A DNA stretch of 64,000 nucleotides from a bacterium (GTDB taxonomy: Bacteria; Sysuimicrobiota; Sysuimicrobiia; Sysuimicrobiales; Segetimicrobiaceae), in NCBI GenBank assembly GCA_035307765.1, contig DATGHU010000042.1, positions 1-64,000 on the forward strand, in the 5' to 3' direction. Shown piece by piece: positions 47,651-56,910 of this stretch. The notes under the pieces were generated by a model that saw only the letters and a list, made by a program, of their open reading frames with translations, had not been told where the DNA came from and searched no databases. Positions within the stretch are counted from its first letter, which is position 1, and each line of letters opens with the position of its first letter. The translations under genes were made by a program, and so were the position numbers.

Positions 47651-48251
47651 CGCACGCCTCGAACACCCGGTATCCCCCACCCCGGGCGACCTCGATCACC
47701 CGCGCGTATCGGTCCTGCATCAGGCGGCCGAGCGTCCGGGCCCCCTGCTTGGTCCGGGCGACCAAGTAGAACCGCCCGCGAGGGGCGAGGCATCCACGCG
47801 CCTCGTCGAGCAACCGCACGACGACGGCCCGCCCCGCCCGGATCGGCGGGTTGCACAGGATGAGATCGAACCGATCGCCCGCCACGGGCGCGCACCCGTC
47901 CCCACAACGCGCCTCGGCATTGGCCACCCGGTTGAGCCGGATGTTCTCCGCGGCCAGGGCCACCGCGCGGGGGTTGATATCCACCAGCAGCACCCGGCTC
48001 CGGGGAAGGCGGGCTGCCACCACGACCCCCAGGACGCCGTAGCCGCATCCCAGGTCCAGGATGCGCTCGGCGCCGCCCGGGTCCACCGAATCCAGCAGCA
48101 GCCGGCTGCCGGCATCCACCGCCCTCCGGGCGAACACGCCGGATGCGGTGCGAAACCGAAAGACTCGGTCGCCGTCGCGGAAGGTGACGGCGCGGGCCCC
48201 CTCAGAGGACGGCGCGGCGGGAGAGAAATAGTGCGAGGTCTCGGAGATCAC
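47643..48251 (-). CDS. RsmC-like class I SAM-dependent rRNA methyltransferase
   Basis: A 202-residue methyltransferase with motif I LDLGCGYGVLG and the amino-methylating NPP motif in LILCNPPIRAG. The latter, with the N-terminal SEGARAVTF, points to the RsmC/YbxB group that makes m2G in 16S rRNA. It is inserted between ylxM and ffh with overlaps on both sides (ATGA upstream, eight bases downstream), which is not the usual order. Confidence 0.85.
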   Translation of the reverse strand: MISETSHYFSPAAPSSEGARAVTFRDGDRVFRFRTASGVFARRAVDAGSRLLLDSVDPGGAERILDLGCGYGVLGVVVAARLPRSRVLLVDINPRAVALAAENIRLNRVANAEARCGDGCAPVAGDRFDLILCNPPIRAGRAVVVRLLDEARGCLAPRGRFYLVARTKQGARTLGRLMQDRYARVIEVARGGGYRVFEACDV

Positions 48252-48664
48252 AGCGCGTCTCGGAGTGCCCGTAAGGCGCCCCGCAGGTCGGCCAGGGCCT
48301 CGCCGTCATCCCGTTCCAAGTGCTCCACCAGGCGCTCGACGTCCACGAGGCGCTCCTCCAACGCCGTGCGCGCGCGGGCCTGCCGGTCCAACACCCCCAG
48401 CAACCCGACGCGCCCCTCGAGCGACCGCAGTTCGGACACGGACCGCCGGAGGCTGTCGAACACCGCCTGGCGCGTCACGCCGAAGCGGTCGGCGATCTCC
48501 CCCAGCGACAGGTCGTCGTGATAGTACAGGCGCATCATCGCCTGCTGGTGCGCCGTGAGGAGCGGGGCGTAGGCGTCGAGGAGCCACGCCACCGCCGTCC
48601 GCCCGTCGAGGGCACGGGGCAGCCCGGAGCCCGGCGAGGAGTGGGAAATACGCTGTAAAGGCAT
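48248..48664 (-). CDS. ylxM: YlxM-like HTH protein (SRP-operon regulator family)
   Basis: About 138 residues. A sigma-factor-like HTH is visible (LTAHQQAMMRLYYHDDLSLG, then EIADRFGVTRQAVFDSLRR), the YlxM/p13 signature, followed by a Leu/Arg-rich helix. In Bacillota and streptococci YlxM modulates SRP GTPase activity. The gene lies between ftsY and ffh as expected. An ATG 12 bases upstream is an alternative start. Confidence 0.85.
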   Translation of the reverse strand: MPLQRISHSSPGSGLPRALDGRTAVAWLLDAYAPLLTAHQQAMMRLYYHDDLSLGEIADRFGVTRQAVFDSLRRSVSELRSLEGRVGLLGVLDRQARARTALEERLVDVERLVEHLERDDGEALADLRGALRALRDAL

Positions 48665-48772
48665 TGCACTTAACATCTTATCACGTCGGACGGCCGCTGG
48701 GAACCCCTCGGGGTGAACGGACGGAGCGCGGCGCCGGGGGCAGTTCCCCTCGGCGGCGGGTCGGTCTCGACG

Positions 48773-49714
48773 TCACCCTCCGCGCTCGGCGGGCCCGAAG
48801 AGCGCCTCGGCGAAGGCGTGAGGATCAAACGGTTGCAGATCGTCCACCCCCTCGCCGAACCCGATCAGCTTCACCGGCAGGCCGAGTTCCTCGGCAATGG
48901 CGACCACAATCCCCCCCCGCGCGGTCCCGTCCAGTTTGGTCAGAACGATCCCGGTCAGCGGGAGCGCGGCTTTGAACTGCTTCGCCTGAACCACACCATT
49001 CTGCCCGGTCGTGGCATCGAGCACGAGGAGGGCCTCCACGGGGGCACCCGGCAGCTCCCGACGCAGGACGCGGTCAACCTTCTTGAGCTCTTCCATCAGG
49101 TTGGCCTTCGTGTGCAGCCGCCCGGCGGTGTCCACGATCAGCACGTCCGCGTGGCGGGCACGGGTGGCCTGGGCCGCGTCGTAGACAACGGCGGCGGGAT
49201 CGGCCCCCGCCTGATGGCGGATCAGGTCCACGCCGACTCGCCCCGCCCAGACCTCGAGCTGATCGATCGCGGCGGCGCGAAAGGTGTCTCCCGCGGCGAG
49301 GAGCACCTTACGCCCCTCTCCCTTCAGCCGGGCCGCCAGTTTGCCGATCGTCGTGGTCTTGCCGGCTCCGTTCGTCCCCAGGATGATCACCCCGACGGGG
49401 GAGGGAGACAGGACGAGCGGCGCCGGGGCTCCCAACGCGGCGGTGAGGATCTCCACCAGGACCGACCGGAGCGCTTCGGGCGAGCGGGCGTCGAGGCGGG
49501 CCCGCTCCCGAAGCCGGCCGATGACGGCGGCGGTGGTGCGGACCCCGAGGTCGGCCTGGATCAGCGTCTCTTCCAGCACCTCGTAAAACTCCTCGCCGAT
49601 GCCGCGGCCGAGCAGATCGTCGATGCGGACGGTAAGGGCCTGACGGGTCCTGGCCAGCCCTGCGCGAAGGCGGCCCAGCCAACCCGACGGGTTAGCCAAC
49701 GGGCTGCGGTTCAC
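48773..49714 (-). CDS. ftsY: SRP receptor FtsY
   Basis: A 313-residue SRP receptor GTPase: P-loop GTNGAGKTTTIGKLA, GDTFRAAAIDQLEVWA, DTAGRLHTKANLMEEL, TKLDGTARGG. The acidic A domain of E. coli FtsY is missing, as in most Terrabacteria. The GTG at 49714 is 23 bases inside smc, and a TTG at 49699 is an alternative. Confidence 0.96.
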   Translation of the reverse strand: MNRSPLANPSGWLGRLRAGLARTRQALTVRIDDLLGRGIGEEFYEVLEETLIQADLGVRTTAAVIGRLRERARLDARSPEALRSVLVEILTAALGAPAPLVLSPSPVGVIILGTNGAGKTTTIGKLAARLKGEGRKVLLAAGDTFRAAAIDQLEVWAGRVGVDLIRHQAGADPAAVVYDAAQATRARHADVLIVDTAGRLHTKANLMEELKKVDRVLRRELPGAPVEALLVLDATTGQNGVVQAKQFKAALPLTGIVLTKLDGTARGGIVVAIAEELGLPVKLIGFGEGVDDLQPFDPHAFAEALFGPAERGG

Positions 49715-52700
49715 CCAGTGGGTCGGACTCCACCAGACGGACAGAGACCATATGCGACACCCCGGGCTCCTCCATGGTCACCCCGAAGAGCGCGTCGCTG
49801 GCCTCCATCGTCGCCTTGTTGTGGGTGATGATGATGATCTGGGAACGCGCGGCGAGCTCGCGGAGCACCTCGCTGACCTTGCGGGTGTTGGCCTCGTCGA
49901 GCGCGGCCTCGACCTCGTCGAAGACGCAGAACGGACTCGGGCGCACCCTGAGCATCGCGAAGACGAGGGCCAGGGCGACCATCACCCGCTCCCCGCCGGA
50001 GAGGGCGCCGAGACTGCGCAGTTTCTTGCCCGGCGGCTGAGCGATGATGTCGATCCCCGGCTCCGCGCCGTCGGCTCCCGGCACCAGTTCGAGCCCGGCC
50101 CGGCCGCCGCCGAAGAGCCGGGCGAAGATGGCGCCGAACTCCTCGTTGACCGCATGATAGGTCTTGTCGAACTGGCCGCGGATCACTCCCTCCAACTGTA
50201 CGATCAAGGTGCGCAACGCGGCGATCGCGGCCTGGACGTCTTCCATCTGATGGCGGAGCGCCTGAGCGCGCTCCGCCACCTGTCGGTGCTCCTCGATCGC
50301 CAGAAGATTCACCGGACCCATCGCGGCAATCAGACCCCGCAGCGCCTCGATCCGCCCCGCCGTTTCGTCCCGGTTGACGCTCTCCGGAACGGACTCCACC
50401 GCCCGTTCGAACGAGATCCCAAACTCCTCCTCCATCCGCCGGCGTGCGCTCCCGAGTTCGGCTTCCACCTGGGCCTGCCGCACCTCGACCTTGTGCACTT
50501 CTTCGGCCAGCGCGGCGGCGCGATCCAGCGCCTCCCGATGCTGGCCTTCCGCTTCCGCCCGCCGCGCGGCGAGCTGCGCGCGAACGTCGTCGAGGGCGGC
50601 CTGCGCGGCCCCGAGGCGGGCCCCTTCCGCGTCAAGCGCCTCGCAGCGCGCCCGCCCCGCCGCCTGTTCGGACGCGAGGTCGGCCGCTTCGCCGTCGAGC
50701 TGCCCGCCCTCGGCGGCCAACTCTTCGTCCCGGGCGGCAAGGAGGGCGAGCCCTCGATCAACCTCCTGCATCCGAGTCCGCAGCCCCTCGCGCCGGCCGG
50801 TCGCCTCGGTGAGCGCCACCCTCAGCTCGGTCACCTGCGCCGCGCCGGCGCGGCGCGCGCCGGAATGCTCGCGCAGTTTGACGACGAGGGCGGCAATCTG
50901 CGCTTCCCGTTCAGCCAGCTGCACCCCCAGGGCATCCGCATCTCGGTCCGCGCGCGCCCGTATCTCGGACGCCGCCGCTACCTCCTGATCGACGGCAGCC
51001 TGCTCCGCGCTGACCTGCGCAATTTCTTCCACCAGCCGTCCGGACTCCGCCTCGACCAGGGTCAGCCGCCGACGGGACTCCACCACCCGCTCGGACTGGC
51101 GGGCGGCGAGCGCCTCCGCCGCCGCCATCGCCCCTTCCAGCTCATGGATCCGCGCCCCGATCGCTTCTCGGCGCTCGGTCAGCGTGCCCAGCGAGGCGTC
51201 CATACGCGCACAGGCCTCACGGACTTCGGTCACCTCCTCGCTCCGCCCCAGGATCCCCCCCTGATCGGAGGAGCGACGGCCGACGATCAGCGTCCCCTCC
51301 GCGGTGAGCACCTCCCCGGCGAGCGACACCGCACGTCCCCGATATCCGGCGCCGCGCAGCCTCAACGCCGCGTCCACATCCCCGACGATCAGGACATCGA
51401 CGAGCAACGTGCGGACCGCCTCGGCGTGCCTCCCACTGATCTGGATGAGGTCGATCGCCCGCCCCAGAATCGCGGGATCCGAGCCGACGGGGGGCGGCAC
51501 CGCCCGGGCTCCTTCCGCGGACATCGTGGCCGCCGGGACAAACGTGATCGCCCCACGTTCTTCCCCTCCCAGGAGCGCGAGCGCCCCGGCGACATCGTCC
51601 ATGGAGGAGACGACCAAGGCGGAGAGGGCCGGGCCGAGCGCCGCCTCGACCGCCCACCGCAGATTCTTCGGCACGCTGAGGAAGTCGGCCACCGCGCCGG
51701 CCAAGCCGGGCGCCCGGGAGGGATCGTTCTGCCACGCGAGCAGGATCTCCCGCGCACCGCCGTCATAGCCGCGGTACTGCGCCCGGGCCTCCTCGAGATA
51801 CCGAAGGCGAGAAGCGAGCCGCTCCCGCTCAATCTCGAGCCGGCGCTCCTCTCCCACCAACGACTCGCGGTCGGCGCAGGAGGCCTCGTGCTCGGCCCGC
51901 AGCGCCGCCAACCGACCGCGCGCACCGTCCAGCTCGGCCTCGCCCATCTCGGACTCGCCGACGCGCACGGCGGCGTCTCCCCGTGCCGTGTCCAGCTGCT
52001 GCCGGAGGTGCGCCACCCGCGCTCCCAACCCCGCGCTCCGGTCCCGGTGCGCCGCTTCCCGAGCCTCGGCCGCGGCCATCTCGCTCCACGCGCGAAGCCG
52101 GACTTCGGCCGCCGCGCGGACCTCGGCGCGCCAGGCTTCGAGCTGCTCCTCCCCCTGCGTCGCGGCCGCCTCCATCTCGAGCAACTGCGCCGCTGCCGCC
52201 TCGGCGTCCTGGCGTATGCGGTCTTGGCGGGCGAGCAGATCGCGATCGGCACCGGCGAGCGCGGCTCGCTCCGCTCCCAGCGCTTCCGCATCGCCGCGGC
52301 ACCGGGCGCGTTCGCGGTCGAGCCGCTGGCGTCGCGCATCCACCCCGCGGAGGCGCTCGCCGATCAACTCCACCGCGGCCTGCGCGGCGGCCCGGCGCTC
52401 GGTCAGATCGACCTGGGTGCGCTGGATCTGCTCCCACTCTTGACCCGCATCGACGGCCTGCCGATCCAAGGTCTGTCGCTGCTCCGCGAGCGCCCGCACC
52501 GCGTCTTCCGTCTCCCGGCGGCGGGCGGCAATCTCTTCCAGGTGCTCGCGGACGCGGCGCTGCGCCCGGAGGGAACGGCGAACCTCGTCGACCTGCAGCG
52601 AGAGTTCGAGGGTCCGCAGTTCGCGGGTCAGCGCCTGATACCGCTCCGCGGTCTCGGCCTGAGCGGCGAGCTGCTCCGTCTGCACGTCGAGCTCCGCGAG

Positions 52701-53324
52701 CACGTCGGTGACGCGCAGCAGGGTCGACTCCGCCGCGCCCATCCGGCGCTCGGCGTCGTGGCGCCGGCGCTTGTATTTGGCCAGTCCGGCCGCCTCTTCG
52801 AGGATCATCCGTCGTTCCTCTGGCGTGGCGTCCAGCGTCCGGTCGACTTCGCCCTGAGTGATCAACGCGTAGGTGTGGCCGCCGAGGCCCGTCCCGAGAA
52901 ACATCGACTGGATATCGCGCAGCCGGCAGGGCAGCCCGTTGATGAAGTACTCGCTCTCCGCGTTGCGCATCGCACGGCGGGTCACCGTCACCTCGGCGAA
53001 GGCGAGCGGGGTGGGAGGGACATTCCCGCCGTCCGGCCCGGGCGGCAGCGCGAGACTCCCGTCCTCGTTGTCGAGGGTCAGGGTGACCTCGGTCATCCCC
53101 AGCGGCCGCCGGCGCTCGGTACCGGCAAAAATGATGTCCTCGGTCCGCACGCTGCGGAGGGCCCGCAGGCTACCCTCGCCCAGCGCCCACCGGACCGCGT
53201 CGAAGATGTTGCTCTTGCCGCTCCCGTTGGGGCCGACGATCCCGGTGATCTGGGAGGCGAACTCGATGACGGTCCGCTCGGCGAAGGTCTTGAACCCGCT
53301 CAGCTCTAGGCGCTTTAGGCGCAC
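49692..53324 (-). CDS. smc: chromosome segregation protein SMC
   Basis: A full-length 1210-residue SMC ATPase. The head carries Walker A GPNGSGKSN, the signature LSGGE and Walker B FCVFDEVEAALDEAN. Two long coiled-coil arms flank the hinge near residues 510-620 (GLAGAVADFL, AALGPALSALVV). With ScpAB, encoded elsewhere, it organises the nucleoid. GTG 53324 follows gggaggg. The rnc gene often found upstream is absent; a glycosyltransferase is there instead. Confidence 0.97.
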   Translation of the reverse strand: MRLKRLELSGFKTFAERTVIEFASQITGIVGPNGSGKSNIFDAVRWALGEGSLRALRSVRTEDIIFAGTERRRPLGMTEVTLTLDNEDGSLALPPGPDGGNVPPTPLAFAEVTVTRRAMRNAESEYFINGLPCRLRDIQSMFLGTGLGGHTYALITQGEVDRTLDATPEERRMILEEAAGLAKYKRRRHDAERRMGAAESTLLRVTDVLAELDVQTEQLAAQAETAERYQALTRELRTLELSLQVDEVRRSLRAQRRVREHLEEIAARRRETEDAVRALAEQRQTLDRQAVDAGQEWEQIQRTQVDLTERRAAAQAAVELIGERLRGVDARRQRLDRERARCRGDAEALGAERAALAGADRDLLARQDRIRQDAEAAAAQLLEMEAAATQGEEQLEAWRAEVRAAAEVRLRAWSEMAAAEAREAAHRDRSAGLGARVAHLRQQLDTARGDAAVRVGESEMGEAELDGARGRLAALRAEHEASCADRESLVGEERRLEIERERLASRLRYLEEARAQYRGYDGGAREILLAWQNDPSRAPGLAGAVADFLSVPKNLRWAVEAALGPALSALVVSSMDDVAGALALLGGEERGAITFVPAATMSAEGARAVPPPVGSDPAILGRAIDLIQISGRHAEAVRTLLVDVLIVGDVDAALRLRGAGYRGRAVSLAGEVLTAEGTLIVGRRSSDQGGILGRSEEVTEVREACARMDASLGTLTERREAIGARIHELEGAMAAAEALAARQSERVVESRRRLTLVEAESGRLVEEIAQVSAEQAAVDQEVAAASEIRARADRDADALGVQLAEREAQIAALVVKLREHSGARRAGAAQVTELRVALTEATGRREGLRTRMQEVDRGLALLAARDEELAAEGGQLDGEAADLASEQAAGRARCEALDAEGARLGAAQAALDDVRAQLAARRAEAEGQHREALDRAAALAEEVHKVEVRQAQVEAELGSARRRMEEEFGISFERAVESVPESVNRDETAGRIEALRGLIAAMGPVNLLAIEEHRQVAERAQALRHQMEDVQAAIAALRTLIVQLEGVIRGQFDKTYHAVNEEFGAIFARLFGGGRAGLELVPGADGAEPGIDIIAQPPGKKLRSLGALSGGERVMVALALVFAMLRVRPSPFCVFDEVEAALDEANTRKVSEVLRELAARSQIIIITHNKATMEASDALFGVTMEEPGVSHMVSVRLVESDPLGEPQPVG

Positions 53325-53408
53325 ACCGGGCCCTCCCCTACAAAGACGCTAGAAACTCGGAGCACATTGGATACGATCGCTTCGTTTGGCGTCGACCGTG
53401 ATCCACGG

Positions 53409-54569
53409 CTAGGCGGTGGGATGGGCGACCACGCCTCGGCCGGCGAGCATCGCCGCGTAGACCCCGACCAGTTGATCGACAATCCGGTCCTGACTGTATA
53501 CGGCCGCGGCAGCCTGCCCGCGGGCTCCCCAGGCCCGACGCCGTTCGGGTGCCGCCAGCAGATCGGCGACCGCCCGGCGGATCGCTTCCGGATCCGGCGG
53601 CACCACGCGTCCGGTCTCGCCGTCCCGGACAATTTCCTTGGTGGCCCCGCCCTCCACCGCCACCACAGCCCGCCCCGCCGCCATCGCCTCCACGACCGCA
53701 AGCCCCAGCGTCTCGGTCTGCGACGGGGAGACGAAGAGATCGCAGGCGAACATGGTATCCACCACGTGCCGGTGGTCCTGGGCACCGGCGAAGACCACCC
53801 GTTCCCCCACCCCCAAGCGGTGCGCCTCCGCCTGGAGCTCGGGCCGCTCCGGCCCGTCGCCCACGAGAAGGAGCCACACGTCCTTGGGCAGGCCCGCCGT
53901 GGCCTCGAGCAGGAGCGCCACCCCCTTCTCCCGCGCGAGACGCCCCACAAACAGCAGGAGCGGAACGTCCGGTGGAATATGGAACCGCGCCCGCACCCCC
54001 TGTGCATCGGGGGCGGCAAATTCCGTCAGGTCGATCCCCGCGCCGGGGAGAACATCGATTTGCGTCCGTACCCCGTAGTGCCGGAGCAGCGTCGTCATGG
54101 ACGGCACGGAGACGAGCACGCGGTCGCATCGGTTGCAGTACGCGGTCGTGTAGGCGATGATGAACGGTCGGGTCAGCTCGCCGACGAGGGGTGCGTAGTG
54201 CGCGTACTCGCCGTAGAGCGTATGGTACGTGAAGACCAGTGGCAGCTTGAAGGCATGGGCAACCCAGGCGCCGAGGCCCCCCAGCAGGAACGGCGAGTGA
54301 CTGTGAACGAGATCCAGGTGGAGGCTGCGGAGCGTGCGCAGGTGAGCCGCGGAGTACGGGACCGCGAGGGGAAAATCCGGGTGCCCGGGCGGCGCGACCG
54401 AAGGGAACCGATACACTTCGGGGTCGGCATCGGTGAATCCGGGATAGGTGGGCGCGAAGATGGCCACGCGGTGCCCCCGCGCCCGCAGCGAGCGGGCGGC
54501 GGCTTCCACGGCCCGGACGACCCCGCTCCGGCGCGGCAGGTAGGAATCGGTGAAGAGCCCGATATTCAC
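53409..54569 (-). CDS. family 4 glycosyltransferase (diglucosyl-diacylglycerol synthase-like)
   Basis: A 386-residue GT4 retaining glycosyltransferase. N-terminal GLFTDSYLPRRSGVVRAVE and the HSHSPF motif, with the nucleotide-sugar site SQTETLGLAVVEAMAAG at about 285-303. Members that read DxYxPxxxGV at the N-terminus are often diacylglycerol glucosyltransferases or mannosyltransferases. No signal or membrane segment. 84 bp upstream of smc. Confidence 0.88.
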   Translation of the reverse strand: MNIGLFTDSYLPRRSGVVRAVEAAARSLRARGHRVAIFAPTYPGFTDADPEVYRFPSVAPPGHPDFPLAVPYSAAHLRTLRSLHLDLVHSHSPFLLGGLGAWVAHAFKLPLVFTYHTLYGEYAHYAPLVGELTRPFIIAYTTAYCNRCDRVLVSVPSMTTLLRHYGVRTQIDVLPGAGIDLTEFAAPDAQGVRARFHIPPDVPLLLFVGRLAREKGVALLLEATAGLPKDVWLLLVGDGPERPELQAEAHRLGVGERVVFAGAQDHRHVVDTMFACDLFVSPSQTETLGLAVVEAMAAGRAVVAVEGGATKEIVRDGETGRVVPPDPEAIRRAVADLLAAPERRRAWGARGQAAAAVYSQDRIVDQLVGVYAAMLAGRGVVAHPTA

Positions 54570-54799
54570 ACCGCACCCCGTTCGGTCGATCGCTGGGCCA
54601 GAGAGGGGGACCGGCGGAACGCCCGCGGCTGGCGCGGCCGAGTATCACCAAAGCGCTGCGGCAACATCTGCACCGATGTCCTGCTCCGATGGGCGCTGCG
54701 TCGAATTTGCGTCAACGATTCCTTCTCAGGTTCGCGCACGCCCCGAAAAATCCTGCCCGCCCAACCGGCGTCCGCGGCGAGACGGCATCGGCGCGGGCC

Positions 54800-55705
54800 T
54801 CACCCCGTCCCGAGGTGGACGCGGAGCGCGTGGCTGGGTAGATCGGGGGTGATCGCCTCGCGCACCAGGCGCCCGCACTCGAGGAGCGCCTGCTGGTCGA
54901 TGCCGGTTGCGACGCCCATCGCCTGGAGCATATGGTTGACGTCGTCGGTGGCGATGTTCCCCGTGGCCCCCGGCGCAAACGGACACCCCCCCAACCCACC
55001 CACGGCCCCGTCGAACCTGGTCACCCCCGCATCACATCCCGCAAGGACGTTGGCGAGCCCCATCCCACGCGTATCGTGCAGATGCAGCGCGAGGGTGAGG
55101 TCGGGATGTTTCTCCGTAAGGCAGGCCACGGTCGAGGCCACCTGGGTTGGGGTCGCCACGCCGATGGTATCCCCCAGGCTGATCGCGCGGAGCTCGAGGG
55201 TCCGCGCGTGCTCGACGATCCGGGCGACCGCGTCGAACGGCACGGCGCCGGTGTACGGACAGCCGAAGGCGACGGCGATCCCTACTTCGAGGCTCGCCCC
55301 GGGCAGGACGTCGACCCCCTTGGCGATAGCCTCGACATGGGCCAGCGACTCCGCCACGGGCATCCGGACGTTCCGCTCATTGAAGCGATCGGTGGCACCG
55401 ATCACCACGGTGTAGTGTCGGACCCCGGCGTCCCGCGCCCGCTCGAACCCGCGGAAGTTCGGGATGAGCGCGGAGACCTGGAGGTGAGGAAGCGCGAGGG
55501 CGGCGCGGGCGATCGCCTCCGCATCGCCGAACTGCGGGACCGCCCTGGGGGAAACAAAAGACGTGACTTCCATCGCCCGGATCCCCGAGGCGTGCAGCGC
55601 GTGGAGCAGACGGACCTTCACGTCCGTCGGCACGACGGCGCCGACGAGCTGGAGGCCGTCGCGCAACCCCACCTCCTTGATCGCGACCTGATGGGGAACG
55701 CGCAC
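54800..55705 (-). CDS. hydroxymethylglutaryl-CoA lyase-family enzyme
   Basis: A 301-residue DRE-TIM metallolyase. The metal site shows EVGLRDGLQ (Asp16) and LHLHDTRG (His208, His210), and the catalytic loop is GGCPFAPGATGN (Cys241), close to the HMG-CoA lyase signature. It would cleave a 3-hydroxyacyl-CoA to acetyl-CoA plus a keto acid; HMG-CoA is the classical substrate and citramalyl-CoA an alternative. GTG 55705 directly follows the stop of the preceding CoA-transferase gene. Confidence 0.92.
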   Translation of the reverse strand: MRVPHQVAIKEVGLRDGLQLVGAVVPTDVKVRLLHALHASGIRAMEVTSFVSPRAVPQFGDAEAIARAALALPHLQVSALIPNFRGFERARDAGVRHYTVVIGATDRFNERNVRMPVAESLAHVEAIAKGVDVLPGASLEVGIAVAFGCPYTGAVPFDAVARIVEHARTLELRAISLGDTIGVATPTQVASTVACLTEKHPDLTLALHLHDTRGMGLANVLAGCDAGVTRFDGAVGGLGGCPFAPGATGNIATDDVNHMLQAMGVATGIDQQALLECGRLVREAITPDLPSHALRVHLGTG

Positions 55706-56905
55706 TCAGATCACCCCGCGCCGGTGAAGCGCGTCGATCTCCGTCCGGGAGAGCCCCAACAGTTCCCCGTAGATCTCTGCGTTGTGCGCGCCCATCGCCG
55801 GCCCTGCCCACGCCAGCCTCCCCGGTGTGCGGCTGAACCGAGGAACGACTCCGGGGAGGGCGAGCGGGCCGACGTCCGGATCGTCGACCTCGACGATCAT
55901 CCCGCGATCGCGGACCTGCGGGTCGCGGCAGATCCCGGCGATGTCGTACGCGGGTCCCGCCGGGACCCCCGCCTCCGCCAAGCGTGCGGTTAACTCGTCC
56001 AGCGGAAACTGCTCCGTCCAGGCCGCGACCGCCGCGTCCAGCTCCGCCTGCCGTTCTCCCCTCCCCCGATCGTCGGTGAGCCCGGGATCCTCCGCCCAGT
56101 CCGACCGGCCCATCAGCGCGGCGAGCCGGCGGAACACGTTGTCATTGTTCGCTCCGATCACCACGTACTGGCCGTCTTGAGTCGGGTAGATGCCGCTGGG
56201 GGCGACCCCGGGAAGCCCGGTGCCGTGGCGCTGCCCGATGATTCCGAGCTTCTGGTACGCCGGCAGGAGGTCGTCGAGCAGGCTGAACGTCGCCTCGGTG
56301 AGCGCCACGTCGATCTCCTGCCCGTGCCCGCTCCGGCGGCGTTCCTCAACGGCGGCGAGAGCGGCGACCGCCCCATAGAGCCCGGCGACCGAATCGGCAA
56401 GAGCAAATCCGACTCGCGTTGGCGGTCGATCGGGGTACCCGGTGAGGAAGCGCACCCCGGCCATCGCCTCCGCCACCCCGCCGAACCCGGCCCGCTCTCG
56501 ATAGGGCCCGGTTTGTCCATAGCCGCTGATCCGCACCATGATCAGTCGGGGGCACGCATCCGCCACCTGGGCGTACGCCAACCCCCACCGCTCCAGCACC
56601 CCAGGCCGAAAATTCTCCACGACGATGTCGGCCAGACCGTAGAGCCGGCGGGCGAGTTGCTGACCTTCCTCGCGATGCAGATCAAGGGTGATCGCGCGCT
56701 TGTTGCGGGAGAGGAGCTTCCAGAGCAGCGAATGCCCCTCTACCTGCGTCCGCCACCCGCGGATGGGATCGCCCCGGCCCGGCTGCTCGACCTTGATCAC
56801 ATCCGCCCCGTAGTCGCCGAGGATCCGGGCGCAGCACGGCCCGGCGATCATGTTTCCGAGATCGAGCACCCGCAGCCCGACGAGCGGACCGGCGCTCTCG
56901 AGCAC
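55706..56905 (-). CDS. class III CoA-transferase (CaiB/BaiF), second of a pair
   Basis: A 399-residue CoA-transferase starting at GTG 56905. LDLGNMIAGPCCARILGDYGADVIKVE (in part) and NKRAITLDL are the N-terminal marks; the catalytic Asp171 is in ALADS. Family III enzymes move CoA between carboxylic acids through an aspartyl-CoA anhydride. It lies between its paralogue and the lyase, with junctions of six bases or less. Confidence 0.93.
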   Translation of the reverse strand: MLESAGPLVGLRVLDLGNMIAGPCCARILGDYGADVIKVEQPGRGDPIRGWRTQVEGHSLLWKLLSRNKRAITLDLHREEGQQLARRLYGLADIVVENFRPGVLERWGLAYAQVADACPRLIMVRISGYGQTGPYRERAGFGGVAEAMAGVRFLTGYPDRPPTRVGFALADSVAGLYGAVAALAAVEERRRSGHGQEIDVALTEATFSLLDDLLPAYQKLGIIGQRHGTGLPGVAPSGIYPTQDGQYVVIGANNDNVFRRLAALMGRSDWAEDPGLTDDRGRGERQAELDAAVAAWTEQFPLDELTARLAEAGVPAGPAYDIAGICRDPQVRDRGMIVEVDDPDVGPLALPGVVPRFSRTPGRLAWAGPAMGAHNAEIYGELLGLSRTEIDALHRRGVI

Positions 56906-56910
56906 GGCCG

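Noticed and set aside
49752-53309. A 1185-codon plus-strand frame antisense to smc.
   Set aside because: It mirrors the SMC gene in a GC-rich codon phase; composition (Arg, Gly, His, Pro, Leu) is typical of antisense shadows.
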